NCBI RefSeq assembly: GCF_900182745.1
Contig: NZ_FXTY01000006.1
Span: forward strand, 186,001 to 250,000
From: Shimia sagamensis
GTDB lineage: Bacteria; Pseudomonadota; Alphaproteobacteria; Rhodobacterales; Rhodobacteraceae
DNA: 64,000 nucleotides
Direction of reading: 5' to 3'
Under the pieces are notes generated by a model. The model did not search any database. It was not told the origin of the DNA and saw only the letters and a program-made list of their open reading frames with translations. Position 1 is the stretch's first letter; each line of letters begins with the position of its first letter. Positions 8,477 to 18,007 of this stretch are shown here, one piece after another. Made by a program: the position numbers and the translations under genes.

Positions 8477-9241
8477 TCACATCTCCGGAGCCATCTCAAC
8501 CAGCGCATCCGCAAACTCTGTACACATCACAATCTCGACACGCCGCGGGTCGTAGTAAGCATTGGCCTCTTCACACGGCACAATCGAAATTAGAAGATCT
8601 TCCGGTAGCCGGAACTCCTGATTGAGCGCCTCAACTTCCGCCTGCACGATCTCAGCGGTAAGTGAACCACCATCGTTTTCCACCTCGATGTCCCCAAAGG
8701 TCAGCGTTTGACCACCTGCGTCATGTACAATTTCATCAAGCGCCCCACCCCAGCTCTGTGCCGCTTGATCATACTCGTCCGGACAGTACTCAGCCCGCTC
8801 TTCCGGCAACCCCAAATCCTGCGCAACGTCTTCGCGTTCCTCGGGGTTGGCCCCATAGAACAGGCACACCGTATTGTAATAACGCTGCAAATCAGGCCCG
8901 TGCACGTCCCAGAAAACAATGTCTGAATTCGCCTCTGCCTCTCCAAGGAAGCCAAAGGCCGCGTCATAGGCCAACTGCACAGCGCTTTCTTCTTCATAAA
9001 AGGCATCGATCAAAAAGATCGACAACACATCTGCCGCGTCTTCCTCCTGCCCAAAAATCGGCAAGCCTAGAATGTCGATCAGCGCATGGCCCAGCTCGTG
9101 ATAAAATATCCCAAGCAGGTTGCTTTCAACATAAGCGATGGTGTCATCGCTCGTGGTGTCAAAGGAAAGCTCGGCCTGTGCAGGACAGGCCAAAGCTAGG
9201 GCGGCAGCGGTGCAAAGAGGTCTCAACATGAGACCAATCAC
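8477..9241 (-). CDS. DUF4344 family putative zinc metallopeptidase
   Basis: A 254-residue exported protein. Residues 44-56 contain FYHELGHALID: HExxH with His48, Glu49 and His52, the zincin zinc-binding helix. QEEDAADVLS about 14 residues later could give the third ligand. The signal peptide ends near CPAQA (about 23). The frame opens with GTG at 9241 in a 4-base overlap with the stop of the upstream gene (GTGA); ATG at 9229 (MLRPLCTAAAL) is an alternative giving a more usual signal peptide. Neither has a strong ribosome site, so coupling is likely. The substrate is unknown. Confidence 0.75.
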   Translation of the reverse strand: MIGLMLRPLCTAAALALACPAQAELSFDTTSDDTIAYVESNLLGIFYHELGHALIDILGLPIFGQEEDAADVLSIFLIDAFYEEESAVQLAYDAAFGFLGEAEANSDIVFWDVHGPDLQRYYNTVCLFYGANPEEREDVAQDLGLPEERAEYCPDEYDQAAQSWGGALDEIVHDAGGQTLTFGDIEVENDGGSLTAEIVQAEVEALNQEFRLPEDLLISIVPCEEANAYYDPRRVEIVMCTEFADALVEMAPEM

Positions 9242-10269
9242 ATCGGCATCAACGCCCAGTAGTCAAGGTCAAGCAGCACATCTGGCTGGTATTTCCCGTC
9301 CTCACCTTTCAGCGCAAACGGTTCCCCGCCCTTCGTGGCCACCAAACGCAAGCGGATCGCACCAACGCCAGGTGCCGAAGTTTCCGCCTTGTCCAATACC
9401 TCAGACCACGCCTTCACGGTCAAGCCAGAGAACGCCGGATTGGCATGCGCACCGCCATTGAGGCCGACAATCATCTGCGCGTTGGCTAACCCATTGAAGC
9501 TCAACGCGCGTGCCAGAGAAATAATGTGTCCACCATAGATCAGGCGCTGCCCGTCCGGGCGGAAGGTGGCGTCAAAATGCACCTTGGCGGTGTTCTGCCA
9601 CAGGCGCGTTGCCATCATGTGCTCCGCTTCTTCCAGCGTCACACCGTCCACGTGATCAATGGTCTCCCCCACCTCATAGTCGCCCCAGCGATGGGCTTCG
9701 CCCGCCTGGGCAAAATCATAGCCGGTGAAGTTCAATCCGTCCGGGATCACCAAATCAGCTGGATCGATCACCTTGGACAGCTCCGGCACCACAGTCTCAG
9801 GTGCCGGGGCGTCTACGTCGCGTTTGCGCACCATGACCCAGCGCACATATTCCATGACCACTTCGTCGCGCTGGTTCATGCCCCGCGTACGCACATAGAC
9901 CACACCGGTTTTACCGTTGGAGTTCTGCTTTACGCCAATCACTTCGGAGGACGACCGCAACGTGTCACCCACGTAAACCGGCTTCAGCCAGCGCCCCTCG
10001 GCATAGCCGAGGTTTGCCACCGCGTTGAGCGACACATCCGGAACCGTTTTGCCAAAGACCACATGGAACGCCGCCAGATCATCCAGCGGCGATTGCGGCA
10101 GGCCAGAGGTGCGCGCAAACTCGTCGCTCGAATACAGAGCATGACGCGCAGGATAGAGCGCATGATACAGCGCCCGCTCCCCTGCCCCCACGGTGCGTGG
10201 CACCGCGTGCTCGATCACTTGACCCAGCGTGTAGTCTTCAAAAAACCGGCCCGGATTGGTCTTGGCCAT
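9238..10269 (-). CDS. mch: Mesaconyl-C1-CoA hydratase (beta-methylmalyl-CoA dehydratase)
   Basis: A 343-residue MaoC-like double hot-dog enzyme that interconverts mesaconyl-C1-CoA and beta-methylmalyl-CoA in the ethylmalonyl-CoA pathway for acetyl-CoA assimilation. Length and order of the two hot-dog halves fit the Rhodobacter enzyme; the second half carries the conserved FRPDGQRLIYGGHIISLARAL. The start MAKTNPGRFFEDY overlaps the DUF1737 stop as TGATG, so the longer frame to 10395 is rejected. Neighbours support the call: a CitE-like malyl-CoA enzyme lies two genes upstream. A generic MaoC dehydratase is the alternative. Confidence 0.88.
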   Translation of the reverse strand: MAKTNPGRFFEDYTLGQVIEHAVPRTVGAGERALYHALYPARHALYSSDEFARTSGLPQSPLDDLAAFHVVFGKTVPDVSLNAVANLGYAEGRWLKPVYVGDTLRSSSEVIGVKQNSNGKTGVVYVRTRGMNQRDEVVMEYVRWVMVRKRDVDAPAPETVVPELSKVIDPADLVIPDGLNFTGYDFAQAGEAHRWGDYEVGETIDHVDGVTLEEAEHMMATRLWQNTAKVHFDATFRPDGQRLIYGGHIISLARALSFNGLANAQMIVGLNGGAHANPAFSGLTVKAWSEVLDKAETSAPGVGAIRLRLVATKGGEPFALKGEDGKYQPDVLLDLDYWALMPM

Positions 10270-10472
10270 CAGTGTTCTCCCAGTTTGGTCTCCAGGGTGT
10301 AGGTGCCCTCCACTTCCTTCACCACAGATTGACCGCAACGCATCACGCCGGTCTTGTGGCAAAAGGTCTGTGTCGGGGAGCCATACAGCTCCCACCCCTT
10401 GTTAAGCGCGTCCGTCACTTTGTGACAAAACGCCGATGTGTCCTCTTCGGAGAGAAAACGATAGAGTTTCAT
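10269..10472 (-). CDS. DUF1737 domain small protein
   Basis: A 67-residue protein (MKLYRFLSEEDTSAFC onward) with the compact DUF1737 core, including KGWELYGSPTQTF. No catalytic role is known. The start at 10472 is chosen from family length. It sits between nnrU (4-base gap) and mch (one-base overlap), forming a tight nnrU-DUF1737-mch unit. Cytosolic; no signal peptide. Confidence 0.85.
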   Translation of the reverse strand: MKLYRFLSEEDTSAFCHKVTDALNKGWELYGSPTQTFCHKTGVMRCGQSVVKEVEGTYTLETKLGEH

Positions 10473-10476
10473 GTGT

Positions 10477-11028
10477 TTACCCTCCAAATGGGTTTGGGCC
10501 GACAAGCCCGTGAATATATCCGATCACACCCATCAGAATGATGGAGGCACCAAAGAACATGCCGTCTTTGGCAATGCTGCCGGTCTCTGTTGGCGTCCAA
10601 GGCCCTTCGGCTTTGTTGATCACGACAATCTCGGCAAGCGCCCAAACCAACAGGCCGCCAAACAGGACCAGCGACGGCATATCGCCGTTGACCCAAAGGT
10701 GCGCACCAGCCCACAAAGCAAACCCGATCAGCATCGGGTGACGCATCCCATTGAACAACTTGCCTTTGCGCGGCGCAGGGCTCATCAGGAAAATGGCAAA
10801 CAGGACCGCCAAATTGTTGATGTGTTTGGCAAAACTTGGTGCCACCCACAAAACGTCCTCAACCGGTGCCGCCTGATAGCCAATCACCATGAGCACAATC
10901 GAGGCAACAAGCGCAATCGCCACAAGCCCTTTGCCTTTGTCGCCCATAGGCTCCCGCACACCGGGCAGGACCCGCTTGAAAAAATGGGCCCCGGCCCAAA
11001 GTAGCACCCCAAGAACCAATATAGTCAT
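10477..11028 (-). CDS. NnrU family membrane protein
   Basis: A 183-residue integral membrane protein of the NnrU family with about five hydrophobic segments (about 1-14, 35-51, 69-86, 96-112, 118-136 and a C-terminal one). The conserved GMRHPMLIGFALWAGAHLW (about 93-112) resembles the methyltransferase motif of isoprenylcysteine-methyltransferase-like folds. NnrU was named for association with nitrite/nitric oxide reductase genes, but here it lies with ethylmalonyl-CoA genes, as I recall for other Rhodobacterales, so a role in denitrification should not be assumed. GGGAGCGAG upstream serves as ribosome site. Confidence 0.9.
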   Translation of the reverse strand: MTILVLGVLLWAGAHFFKRVLPGVREPMGDKGKGLVAIALVASIVLMVIGYQAAPVEDVLWVAPSFAKHINNLAVLFAIFLMSPAPRKGKLFNGMRHPMLIGFALWAGAHLWVNGDMPSLVLFGGLLVWALAEIVVINKAEGPWTPTETGSIAKDGMFFGASIILMGVIGYIHGLVGPNPFGG

Positions 11029-11048
11029 CTCGCTCCCTCGCTGGATTA

Positions 11049-11148
11049 AAATGTTGAGGACCTCTTCAACAGTGAATGTTTCGGAAATGTCCCGAGAGCA
11101 CCAAGCGTGCGGCAGGGTATTTTCGAAACATTTGTGTCCTCAACATTT
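11049..11148. repeat. 100-bp long inverted repeat between mcl2 and nnrU
   Basis: Terminal arms AAATGTTGAGGAC (11049-11061) and GTCCTCAACATTT (11136-11148) are a perfect 13-bp dyad. An inner dyad pairs AATGTTTCG with CGAAACATT and continues imperfectly, and a small GCAC/GTGC hairpin caps it. No open reading frame fits inside. It lies in the gap between the mcl2 stop and the nnrU start. It may be a MITE-like palindromic element or a structured intercistronic RNA. Confidence 0.75.
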
Positions 11149-11168
11149 GGTTGGTTATGGGGGTAGAG

Positions 11169-12023
11169 TTAACCTTCCAGCGCGGCGATTGCATCCGCCT
11201 TTGCCAAAATTTCTCGCGCAGTGACAACGTGCAGGTTTTCGACAATCTTGCCATCCACAACGGCGACGCCCTGCCCGCTGGCTTCACATTCCTCAAACGC
11301 CACGATCTGCCGTTTGGCGAGATCAATCTCACCTTCGCTTGGCGCAAAGGCCGCATTGGCCACGTCCACCTGCGCCGGGTGAATCAGCGTTTTGCCATCA
11401 AACCCCATGTCACGGCCCTGATCACATTCTACTTTGAGCCCCTCGGCGTCTTTGAAGGCATTATAAACGCCATCAACAATCACAATACCTTCAGCTTTCG
11501 CAGCCAACAGACACAGACCCAACCCCGCCATCATTGGCAGGCGGTCTGGACGGAAACGAGTTTGCAGCTCTTTTGCGAGGTCATTGGTGCCCATCACAAA
11601 GCCAGTCAACTGTGGATGCGCCGCAATCTCTGCCGCATTCAACATGCCGCGTGGTGTTTCCATCATCGCCCAAATTGGCTTGTCTCCAATCAGCGCTGCT
11701 AAAGCATCCAGCTGCGCAGCGCTTTCCACTTTGGGTAGCAACACCGCGTCACAATTCATGCCTGCTGCAGCCTTGGCATCCGCCGCACCCCATTGCGTGT
11801 CCAAACCGTTGATCCGCACAACACGCATTCGGCTGCCATAGCCACCTTGCGTCAGCGCCTCAGCCAATGTGGCACGGGCGTTTTCCTTTTCGTCCGGCGC
11901 CACCGCATCTTCCAGATCAAAGATGATTGCATCCACCGGCAAACCACGTGCCTTTTCCAAAGCACGGTCCTTGGACCCAGGAATATAAAGAACCGACCGA
12001 AAGGGGCGCGCGCGCTGATCCAT
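11169..12023 (-). CDS. mcl2: CitE-like (3S)-malyl-CoA thioesterase
   Basis: A 284-residue TIM-barrel enzyme of the CitE/HpcH family, predicted to hydrolyse (3S)-malyl-CoA to malate and CoA at the end of the ethylmalonyl-CoA pathway. Visible motifs are RSVLYIPGSK (9-18), IIFDLEDAV, WAMMETPRG with the metal-binding Glu, and GTNDLA. It is shorter than, and opens differently from, the paralogous malyl-CoA lyase Mcl1, which is why I prefer Mcl2. Clustering with mch and the nearby mdh supports this. CitE-type citrate lyase is unlikely without citD or citF. GGAGAG precedes the ATG. Confidence 0.82.
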   Translation of the reverse strand: MDQRARPFRSVLYIPGSKDRALEKARGLPVDAIIFDLEDAVAPDEKENARATLAEALTQGGYGSRMRVVRINGLDTQWGAADAKAAAGMNCDAVLLPKVESAAQLDALAALIGDKPIWAMMETPRGMLNAAEIAAHPQLTGFVMGTNDLAKELQTRFRPDRLPMMAGLGLCLLAAKAEGIVIVDGVYNAFKDAEGLKVECDQGRDMGFDGKTLIHPAQVDVANAAFAPSEGEIDLAKRQIVAFEECEASGQGVAVVDGKIVENLHVVTAREILAKADAIAALEG

Positions 12024-12333
12024 GACTCTCTCCGCAATTATGTTGCGCAGAGAGGTGCATTTTTCTCAGAAAACTTCAAGGAGAATTTTGCCGCAGCGCA
12101 GAAAAGACTCGCACGTTCTCAAGCGGGTGCGCCCAATGTCGCGAATTTGGAAACAATAAAATCGTTACGTTAACCATTTTTTTGCCTCGACCTGCGCACA
12201 CTCACCTTATCGCTTCCTGTGGGAGGAACGCAAAGACGGTTCAAAAGGACCGCGATCATAAGAAGAGGCGAGAGCTTTAACATCCATGGCGTGCAAAAGG
12301 CGCGCACATGCCTTCTTTATGAGAGGAAACCAC
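12024..12333. other. Divergent intergenic region, mcl2 / small secreted protein
   Basis: A 310-base gap that must hold promoters for mcl2 (minus) and the secreted protein (plus). It contains an AT-rich patch around 12155-12185 and AATTATGTTGCGCA at 12036-12049, a 14-mer also found upstream of phaB. No convincing open frame, RNA gene or terminator is seen. Confidence 0.5.
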
Positions 12334-12651
12334 ATGAAACGCACTTTTTTGACCCTGACGGCCGGTCTTGGCCTTTCGATCTGCGCCACCTCAATCGCCC
12401 AGGCACAGAACATGCAACACTGCGCCACCCGCGACCTGGTTGTGGAACGTCTGGCCCAGAAGTACGGGGAATCCCGTCAGGCGCTTGGTCTTGGCACACA
12501 GGGTTCAATGGTGGAGATTTTTGCCTCCGAAGATTCCGGCAGCTGGACCATCACCGTCACCATGCCAAACGGCTCAACCTGTCTCATGGCGACCGGCCAG
12601 TCCTATGAAAAGCTTGCAGAAGCTCTGCCTGCCAAAGGTGACGACGCCTGA
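12334..12651 (+). CDS. Small secreted hypothetical protein (105 aa)
   Basis: A 105-residue exported protein. The signal peptide is MKRTFLTLTAGLGLSICATS, ending near AQA (about 24). The mature part has two cysteines (in HCATRD and STCLMATG), probably a disulfide, and resembles a short Roseobacter family whose role is unknown. The start is set by GAGAGG 6 bases upstream; an in-frame ATG at 12286 lacks this. It converges on the TauE/SafE gene with a 12-base gap. Confidence 0.75.
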   Translation: MKRTFLTLTAGLGLSICATSIAQAQNMQHCATRDLVVERLAQKYGESRQALGLGTQGSMVEIFASEDSGSWTITVTMPNGSTCLMATGQSYEKLAEALPAKGDDA

Positions 12652-12663
12652 TGTCAAACGCCC

Positions 12664-13404
12664 TTATGAAAGCGCGTCAAAAATCAGCTTCACGCCGGTG
12701 ATCGACAAGAGCAAATAGGTCAATGCAAAGAAGACCTGCTCTGAAACGGCGTGATGCAGCTTCACACCTACCCAGGCTCCCAGTAATGCAAATGGTGCCA
12801 AAATGGCGCCCGCGCGTAGGGTTTCGGCGGTAAACACCCCAAGAAACGCATACGGAACAAATTTCGCGGTATTGATGGCCCAGAACACCAGCACCGTGGT
12901 GGCCTGATACGCTGTTTTTCCCAACCCACGTGACAACAGATACACAGCCGCAGGTGGTCCACCTGCATGGCTGACAAAACTGGTGAAACCTGCAAAAGCC
13001 CCTGCCAAAAAGCCGGCCCCAACCGGCATTTGGCGTCGCACCCCGGATCGCGGCCAAAGTTGCCAGATCACGAACCCAAGCGACACAGCGCCAATCAAAA
13101 GACGCAGCGCGTCGTCGCTAGCAATTCCAAACAACGCCGTGCCAGCAACTACTCCCGGCACCCCGCCCAAAATCAAAACCCTTGCGTCCGGCCAGCTCCA
13201 TTTTGCCCAATACGGGCGCAGCGTTGCCAAATCGACCAACATCAAAAGTGGCAACATCAGCCCCAATGCTTGAGTGGGCGGTAGAATCAACGCCAAAACC
13301 ACGGCGCTTGCAAAAGCCGCACCTGATCCAAAACCTGCCTTGGAAACGCCTGCAAACAGGACCGCGACCGGTGCCAAAATCCAAAATGTGAGAGAATCAG
13401 TCAT
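12664..13404 (-). CDS. TauE/SafE family anion permease
   Basis: A 246-residue inner-membrane permease of the TauE/SafE (sulfite exporter) family with about eight hydrophobic segments in two repeats. The N terminus (AVLFAGVSKAGFGSGAAFAS) and the second-half motif (FLAGAFAGFTSFVSHAGGPPAAVYLL) are the paired family motifs. Substrates in the family include sulfite, sulfoacetate and other organic anions; none can be assigned here. It has no obvious operon partner; a terminator lies just upstream. Confidence 0.88.
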   Translation of the reverse strand: MTDSLTFWILAPVAVLFAGVSKAGFGSGAAFASAVVLALILPPTQALGLMLPLLMLVDLATLRPYWAKWSWPDARVLILGGVPGVVAGTALFGIASDDALRLLIGAVSLGFVIWQLWPRSGVRRQMPVGAGFLAGAFAGFTSFVSHAGGPPAAVYLLSRGLGKTAYQATTVLVFWAINTAKFVPYAFLGVFTAETLRAGAILAPFALLGAWVGVKLHHAVSEQVFFALTYLLLSITGVKLIFDALS

Positions 13405-13436
13405 ACAAAAACAGGCGCGGCCAATGCTGCGCCTGC
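13405..13436 (-). terminator. Terminator after the SHOCT lipoprotein
   Basis: On the minus strand CAGGCGC and GCGCCTG pair around a 10-base loop, followed by TTTTTGT. It separates the SHOCT lipoprotein from the TauE/SafE gene. Confidence 0.8.
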
Positions 13437-13479
13437 TGCAATTAAAGGCAACCTATGCTGCAAAGCAGCGTGATCGCGC

Positions 13480-13683
13480 TTATTTGCCGTCAAGAATCTT
13501 TTTGCGCTGATCCTTGTATTCCTTCTCGGACACCAGACCATCCGCATAGGCTTTTTCGAGAGAGGCCAACTGGTCCCCAACGCTCACCGCTTGCACGTTA
13601 GTGGTTGCACTTCCGCCACCGCATGCAGACACGGTCATGGCCACCAAAGTCAGTGCCATCAGGGTTTTCAGAGTCGTTCTCAT
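13480..13683 (-). CDS. SHOCT-domain lipoprotein
   Basis: A 67-residue lipoprotein. A type II signal peptide ends in VSAC (Cys21), followed by a glycine-rich tether and a C-terminal SHOCT motif (LEKAYADGLVSEKEYKDQRKK). SHOCT is a short oligomerisation or docking domain; the partner is unknown. It is transcribed away from mdh and has its own terminator, so it is probably monocistronic. Confidence 0.85.
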   Translation of the reverse strand: MRTTLKTLMALTLVAMTVSACGGGSATTNVQAVSVGDQLASLEKAYADGLVSEKEYKDQRKKILDGK

Positions 13684-13880
13684 TTTTTAGTCCTCAATGA
13701 AGCCTGTGAATTATCTCGGACATCTACTCACATGCGCAGCGTCAAATCAAGCGGCCCAAACCATACAAATTACGTGAGAATTTGCCGTCCTCTCTATCTA
13801 TCTCACATGCGGCAGTATGCCCGGCCATGGCTTCAAACACTTGCGTCAACGCGCAATTCGACTTAAGCCACCGGCGATAA

Positions 13881-14867
<987 letters not shown>

Positions 14868-14887
14868 GCCACGCTGCAACAAAATTG

Positions 14888-14915
14888 AAAAAGGCGCCCA
14901 CTGCGGCGCCTTTTT
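14888..14915 (+). terminator. Terminator after mdh, possibly bidirectional
   Basis: AAAAAGGCGCC and GGCGCCTTTTT pair around CACTGC, with T-tracts on both strands. It ends mdh and could also stop the converging glycosyltransferase gene, whose stop codon is at 14920. Confidence 0.9.
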
Positions 14916-14919
14916 GTCT

Positions 14920-15918
14920 TTAAAGCTGCGTGGGCATTCGCCCCTCTTGAATATCCTTGAGCGCGGCGTCCACCGCCGCGGGCGCCAGATCCACTTTTGC
15001 CTGTGGGAAAACAGCTGTGATCTTGGCTGGCACGTCCAGGTCAAACCTCTTCGTCCGCCCAAGAAGGTTGAGCACCATGGCTTGAAACCCGCTGATCTCT
15101 TTGACGTGCCGGTAAAGATCATCAAGAAACGGTTCGTTGTCGCGGTTGTCCCAAACGTCCTGTGCTTGTCGCATCCGCGCTGGATTGTGGGGCTTTAACA
15201 CTTTTCCGTCCGGCGCCTTCTTACGCATTTTGTCGAGCCAATGCTCTTTTGTCATGCCGTCAAAATGCAATATTGCGCTCTCTGGAAACTCGCTTTGCCC
15301 CTTATGAACAGGTGTCCCCTCAGGCAACCTGGCCCGATGCAAAGCAAGTGGCAGACCGGAAGAAACACGAGTGAACGCCTTTCCGTGCCAATAGCCTGCC
15401 AACCCCTTTTGCAGGTATCGCGCATATTTCCCATACAACAGAGGCAACGCCCGATGAATGCGAGGCGGGAACGGCAATCGAAAATCGCCAGCAAAGACCT
15501 GTGGCTGCTGTTGTCCCCGGCGATGTACCCGCTCCGCGTTTTGCATCACCACAGTCAGCACCTCCTCAGGTTGCTGCTGGAGGAAGGCAAAAAGTACGTC
15601 TGTGTTGGTGACATATTCATCGGCATCAATGTGGGCAATCCAATCCGCCTCACTTTGCGCCATGGCCGCATCCGCATTGATCGTTTGACGAATGCGAAAG
15701 TCCCAAGGCCGTTCCCCTTTGGAACTGCCTTTCCAATACTCGGCATCACAATTGATAATCTCAATTTGTGCATGCTCTCCAACGATGTTTTCCAGCTCGG
15801 GATTGGGTGCGTCCAGATGCAGCCAAATTTTGTTGACCCCCAAATCCACATGATGCGCCAGAAACCCCAATGTCACCGCCGTTGGCTCAAAAGCCGTTGT
15901 CACAATATCCCAACGCAA
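14920..15918 (-). CDS. Glycosyltransferase family 2-like protein
   Basis: A 332-residue cytosolic glycosyltransferase-like protein (PF13704-type, GT2 clan). The opening (WDIVTTAFEPTAVTLGFLAHH) and the DxD motif in WIAHIDADEYV (about 92-102), which would bind the metal and nucleotide sugar, support this. The acceptor is unknown; such genes often decorate surface glycans. It sits opposite in strand between mdh and the suc genes and is not part of their operon. The start has no outstanding ribosome site. Confidence 0.8.
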   Translation of the reverse strand: MRWDIVTTAFEPTAVTLGFLAHHVDLGVNKIWLHLDAPNPELENIVGEHAQIEIINCDAEYWKGSSKGERPWDFRIRQTINADAAMAQSEADWIAHIDADEYVTNTDVLFAFLQQQPEEVLTVVMQNAERVHRRGQQQPQVFAGDFRLPFPPRIHRALPLLYGKYARYLQKGLAGYWHGKAFTRVSSGLPLALHRARLPEGTPVHKGQSEFPESAILHFDGMTKEHWLDKMRKKAPDGKVLKPHNPARMRQAQDVWDNRDNEPFLDDLYRHVKEISGFQAMVLNLLGRTKRFDLDVPAKITAVFPQAKVDLAPAAVDAALKDIQEGRMPTQL

Positions 15919-16119
15919 ATGTCTTCTCCAATGCGATGCCGTATCGGCTCAAAATGCGTCTCCTGAATGATGGAGACAGCGCACCATGTAAAACAACAAA
16001 GCGCGCCCGCCTGTCAATTTTTTCGTTTTGGTTGCGTTGGCCCGTAAACTGCATACACTTTCTGCATGTATGCGCTTTGGCGCCGCCAATTCTTTTAAAC
16101 AATTCGTTTGAGGCCCCCT

Positions 16120-16377
16120 ATGTTCCATCGCCTAGCTCTTCCAGTCGCCCTGATATTTTCCGCAACCTTGACCGCCTGCGGAAGCTCCCAAACAACCACG
16201 GACCGAAGTGTACGTAGCGGCCCTCAGATCGAGCCTCCCGTCTCCCCAGGCCCCAACAACCAGGTCCCGACACCAGGATACGCAGCGACCGCGGCCTCAA
16301 ACGCCGGCCTAACTTGCCCGCAGGGGAGCACCCTTGTGAGCACCCAGTCTGGCGTGACGTCTTGCACTCCGACTTAA
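16120..16377 (+). CDS. Small lipoprotein (85 aa)
   Basis: An 85-residue lipoprotein: MFHRLALPVALIFSATLTAC gives a type II signal peptide with Cys20. The mature part is low-complexity and proline/serine-rich, with two cysteines (TCPQG and TSCTP) near the C terminus. No family is recognised. An in-frame TTG at 16108 exists, but the ATG gives a proper signal peptide and has TTGAGG about 6 bases upstream. The reading frame past the stop stays open for about 70 codons without a start. Confidence 0.65.
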   Translation: MFHRLALPVALIFSATLTACGSSQTTTDRSVRSGPQIEPPVSPGPNNQVPTPGYAATAASNAGLTCPQGSTLVSTQSGVTSCTPT

Positions 16378-16807
16378 CCGTCCAACTGCGCAGTTGGGAA
16401 CCGCACCACACCTGACGCGGCCCGCTCGGACCGCATACCGGCAGAAGTCTCTGCAATAGGTCAGCGGGTCGCCAGTTTGCAGTGCTGCCACACCATCGTT
16501 CCTCCCCAAGGTTCGGCTCAAATTCCGGACAAAGCCTCCAAGACAAGGCTGGCGCAACTCGGTTTATCTGCGTCGAACCGTTTGCGGTAACGCTGCAATG
16601 CAATCCGACTCGGACACGCATCCCCTTATTTCATAGACATTTTGTTAACCCTGTGCGGTTTTTCGCCGAACTGACCCATTTTGTGATCACACTTTTTCTG
16701 ACTGTGATCACAAATAAGAAAAAATCCACCATTCCTGTCGAATTTGCTTATCGGTTCGACAGGACTGTGCCAGAACTGCGCCAATCGTAGCAAGATGGGA
16801 CAGTTCC
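16378..16807. other. Intergenic region upstream of sucC
   Basis: A 430-base gap. It opens with a perfect 16-base palindrome, CCAACTGCGCAGTTGG (16382-16397), directly after the lipoprotein stop. The middle part shows nothing I can call as a gene. The last 180 bases are AT-rich and hold the paired TGTGATCACA sites and presumably the suc promoter. Confidence 0.6.
16682..16712 (+). promoter_or_regulatory. Tandem TGTGATCACA operator-like palindromes upstream of sucC
   Basis: Exact palindromes at 16682-16691 and 16703-16712, centre spacing 21 bp, about 95-126 bases upstream of the sucC ATG. The first lies in TTTTGTGATCACACTTTTT, identical over 19 bases to the block upstream of sdhC. This is consistent with joint control of complex II and the suc operon by one dimeric regulator. 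Confidence 0.7.
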
Positions 16808-18004
16808 ATGAACATCCACGAATATCAGGCGAAAGCCCTGCTTCGCTCCTACGGCGCCCCGGTGTCCGAAGGCCGCGTCGTTCTGAAAGCAGAAGACGCC
16901 AAATCCGCCGCTGGTGAACTGGACGGCCCACTTTGGGTTGTGAAAGCACAAATCCACGCTGGTGGCCGCGGCAAAGGCTCCTTCAAAGAAGCTGACGCAG
17001 GCGAAAAGGGCGGTGTCCGTCTTGCCTTCTCAGTTGAAGAAGCCGCTGAAGAAGCCAAAAAGATGCTGGGCCGCACCCTTGTGACCCACCAGACCGGCCC
17101 AGCGGGCAAACAGGTCAACCGCATCTACATCGAAGATGGCTCTGACATTGAAAACGAACTCTACCTGGCTCTGCTGGTAGATCGCGCCACCTCGCGCGTG
17201 TCGTTTGTCTGTTCCACCGAAGGCGGCATGGACATCGAAGAAGTGGCCGAAGCCACCCCTGAGAAAATCCTGTCCTTCTCTGTCGATCCGGCCACTGGCT
17301 ACCAAGCCTACCACGGCCGCCGCATTGCCTTCTCCCTCGGCCTCAAAGGCGCGCAGGTAAAGCAGTGTGTGAAACTGATGGGTCAGCTCTACCAAGCCTT
17401 CATGGAAAAAGACATGGAGATGCTGGAGATCAACCCGCTGATCGTTCTGGAAGGTTCCGGCGATCTGAAAGTGCTCGACGCCAAAGTCGCGTTTGACGGC
17501 AATGCCATGTACCGCCAGCCTGCGGTTGCGGAGCTGCGTGACGAAACCGAAGAAGACTCCAAAGAGCTTGAGGCGTCCAAGTATGACCTCAACTACATCG
17601 CTCTGGACGGTGAAATCGGCTGCATGGTGAACGGTGCCGGCCTGGCGATGGCCACCATGGACATCATCAAACTCTACGGTGCTGAGCCTGCGAACTTCCT
17701 CGATGTTGGCGGCGGCGCCACCAAAGAGAAAGTGACCGAAGCCTTCAAAATCATCACGTCCGACCCACAGGTCAAAGGCATCCTTGTGAACATCTTCGGC
17801 GGCATCATGCGCTGTGATGTAATCGCAGAGGGCGTTGTGGCCGCGGTGAAAGAAGTTGGCCTGCAGGTGCCACTGGTTGTGCGCCTTGAGGGCACCAACG
17901 TGGAAGCCGGCAAAGAGATCATCAACACCTCCGGTCTTGATGTGATCGCAGCCGACAACCTGTCCGACGGCGCTGAAAAAATCGTGAAAGCGGTTAAGGG
18001 CTAA
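16808..18004 (+). CDS. sucC: Succinyl-CoA synthetase beta subunit
   Basis: The 398-residue ADP-forming beta subunit, coupling succinyl-CoA cleavage to nucleotide triphosphate synthesis. The N-terminal ATP-grasp domain starts [19 protein letters not shown] and carries [11 protein letters not shown]. The C-terminal ligase domain has the [13 protein letters not shown] and [15 protein letters not shown] motifs. Length is normal. It is the first suc gene after the operator pair. An orphan secreted-protein gene begins 3 bases after its stop and separates it from sucD. Confidence 0.98.
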   Translation: MNIHEYQAKALLRSYGAPVSEGRVVLKAEDAKSAAGELDGPLWVVKAQIHAGGRGKGSFKEADAGEKGGVRLAFSVEEAAEEAKKMLGRTLVTHQTGPAGKQVNRIYIEDGSDIENELYLALLVDRATSRVSFVCSTEGGMDIEEVAEATPEKILSFSVDPATGYQAYHGRRIAFSLGLKGAQVKQCVKLMGQLYQAFMEKDMEMLEINPLIVLEGSGDLKVLDAKVAFDGNAMYRQPAVAELRDETEEDSKELEASKYDLNYIALDGEIGCMVNGAGLAMATMDIIKLYGAEPANFLDVGGGATKEKVTEAFKIITSDPQVKGILVNIFGGIMRCDVIAEGVVAAVKEVGLQVPLVVRLEGTNVEAGKEIINTSGLDVIAADNLSDGAEKIVKAVKG

Positions 18005-18007
18005 GCG

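Noticed and set aside
10477-11028. Denitrification link suggested by NnrU
   Set aside because: No nitrite or nitric oxide reductase gene is in the window, and NnrU homologues occur outside denitrification loci.
11169-12023. Calling the CitE-like gene citrate lyase beta subunit or malyl-CoA lyase Mcl1
   Set aside because: No citD/citF neighbours, and the N terminus and length fit the shorter Mcl2 thioesterase better than Mcl1.
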